In this document: positions 62,948-63,456 of the stretch, piece after piece | Numbering within the stretch: the stretch's first letter is position 1 | Layout of the letters: every line of letters begins with the position of its first letter | Assembly: GCA_946479515.1 (NCBI GenBank) | Contig: CAMLGF010000017.1 | Coordinates: 1 to 63,456 of the forward strand | DNA: 63,456 bases | Direction of reading: 5' to 3' | Origin: an uncultured Pseudomonadota bacterium | GTDB lineage: Bacteria; Pseudomonadota; Gammaproteobacteria; Steroidobacterales; Steroidobacteraceae | Notes under the pieces: model-generated | What the model was told of the DNA's origin: nothing | Database searches by the model: none | What the model saw: only the letters and a program-made list of their open reading frames with translations | Program-made: the position numbers and the translations under genes

Positions 62948-63456
62948 TCACGGTGCAGCGTATCGGGCGAGATATTCCGCGAATGTCAGCTCATCGGCCG
63001 CTTCGATCGCGGCCTGTGCCCTTAAGGACTCCGCGGCGGCCGCTTTGAATTCGGCCTGGCGCTCGACGTTGGGCGGATACAACGCGAGGAAATAGTCCTT
63101 GTGAAGCCGCGACATGCGCAGCGCGAGATCGAAGAATGACTCGCCGGTCGACTCCAGTTCGCGAAGCATGCGCGCCGACGGCGTGCGATCCACGTCCTGG
63201 ATCTTGGCCGCCTGCACGGCCAATGCCGCCTGATAGGGCCGGACGCGATCGCCCTGATCGAAGATCTCGGCGATGCCCTGCATGGAGTCGATGAGCTCGC
63301 GCGCCCAGGAGCCCATCGGCACCGCCCGCCCGTCTCGCTGCAAGGTGAGCCCGGGTTCGCGGCCCCGGCGCGCCACCGTCACGTGATTGCCGTCGAGCAC
63401 CTCGTGCTCCCAGGTGGCGATGGGCGGCGAATCCTTCATCAGGCACAGCGCGAGGA
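62948..63456 (-). CDS. gshA: Glutamate-cysteine ligase, C-terminal part (cut by window edge)
   Basis: The last 170 or so residues of GshA, the first enzyme of glutathione synthesis. The frame stays open to the window end (LALCLMKDSPPI precedes the internal Met 63439), so the true start lies outside. Family marks are CLMKDSPPI, TPSARMLRELESTGESFFDLALRMSRLHKDYF and the end ESLRAQAAIEAADELTFAEYLARY, as in gammaproteobacterial enzymes. It condenses glutamate and cysteine with ATP in the cytoplasm. Glyoxalase I at 18298 would use the product. Confidence 0.85.
   Translation of the reverse strand, partial: LALCLMKDSPPIATWEHEVLDGNHVTVARRGREPGLTLQRDGRAVPMGSWARELIDSMQGIAEIFDQGDRVRPYQAALAVQAAKIQDVDRTPSARMLRELESTGESFFDLALRMSRLHKDYFLALYPPNVERQAEFKAAAAESLRAQAAIEAADELTFAEYLARYAAP

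Overview
This 63.5 kb window comes from a high-GC proteobacterial chromosome. GlnK/AmtB behind a sigma-54 promoter, Rnk, NhaR, an EptA-type phosphoethanolamine transferase, a FecI/FecR/TonB-receptor cascade and a gammaproteobacterial-type GshA point to a gammaproteobacterium. The di-haem RoxA-like cytochrome and the wealth of surface proteins fit Steroidobacter- or Xanthomonadales-like lineages, but that placement is an inference. Coding density is high and many neighbours overlap by 1-4 nt. I see no tRNA, rRNA, insertion sequence, integrase, phage gene or CRISPR array. Long frames antisense to real genes are GC-driven shadows.

Layout. 1-4.95 kb: PGPGW membrane protein, threonine deaminase IlvA, an FHA coiled-coil protein, a small alpha/beta-fold pseudo-hydrolase and a GNAT acetyltransferase. 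5.1-8.3 kb: exported S9 peptidase and exported SDR-like protein. 8.3-16.1 kb (minus): a tightly packed unit of ECF sigma, FecR, TonB receptor, Omp85-like barrel, EptA and cupin. 16.2-17.1 kb: PAP2 phosphatase and a small membrane protein. 17.2-21.2 kb: branched-chain amino acid block with ilvB-gloA-azlC-azlD on minus and ilvH divergent on plus. 21.2-29.5 kb: UspA and Rnk, then NhaR and the Mrp Na+/H+ antiporter operon (A/B fusion, C, D, E, F, G). 29.5-33.0 kb: esterase, BlaI and M56 peptidase behind paired palindromes. 33.0-39.0 kb: quinone oxidoreductase, glnK-amtB under a sigma-54 promoter, ferredoxin reductase, azoreductase and a LysR regulator. 39.0-45.2 kb: membrane patatin, di-haem cytochrome and a diguanylate cyclase. 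45.2-49.5 kb: a second BlaI-M56 pair followed by a chimeric receptor-like protein. 49.7-53.8 kb: CTP-dependent-kinase-like membrane protein, and class I ribonucleotide reductase nrdAB under a cobalamin riboswitch. 54.1-63.5 kb: di-haem cytochrome c, GH35 beta-galactosidase, pyruvate carboxylase, isoaspartyl peptidase, a second diguanylate cyclase, a small open frame and the 3' part of gshA.

The most unusual content is the pair of BlaI/M56 (BlaR1-type) signalling loci. The second includes a 790-residue protein that keeps the BlaR1 membrane scaffold but lacks the zinc protease loop. It carries a DUF3738-like segment and a class-C beta-lactamase-like domain whose SxxK and YxN motifs are both altered. 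BlaI-type operators (TACA-N2-TGTA) precede both transcription starts of this locus. The first locus has a different, wider-spaced palindrome (ACTACTA-N6-TAGTAGT) in two copies over its promoter. Together they suggest two separate proteolysis-relieved repression circuits for envelope signals.
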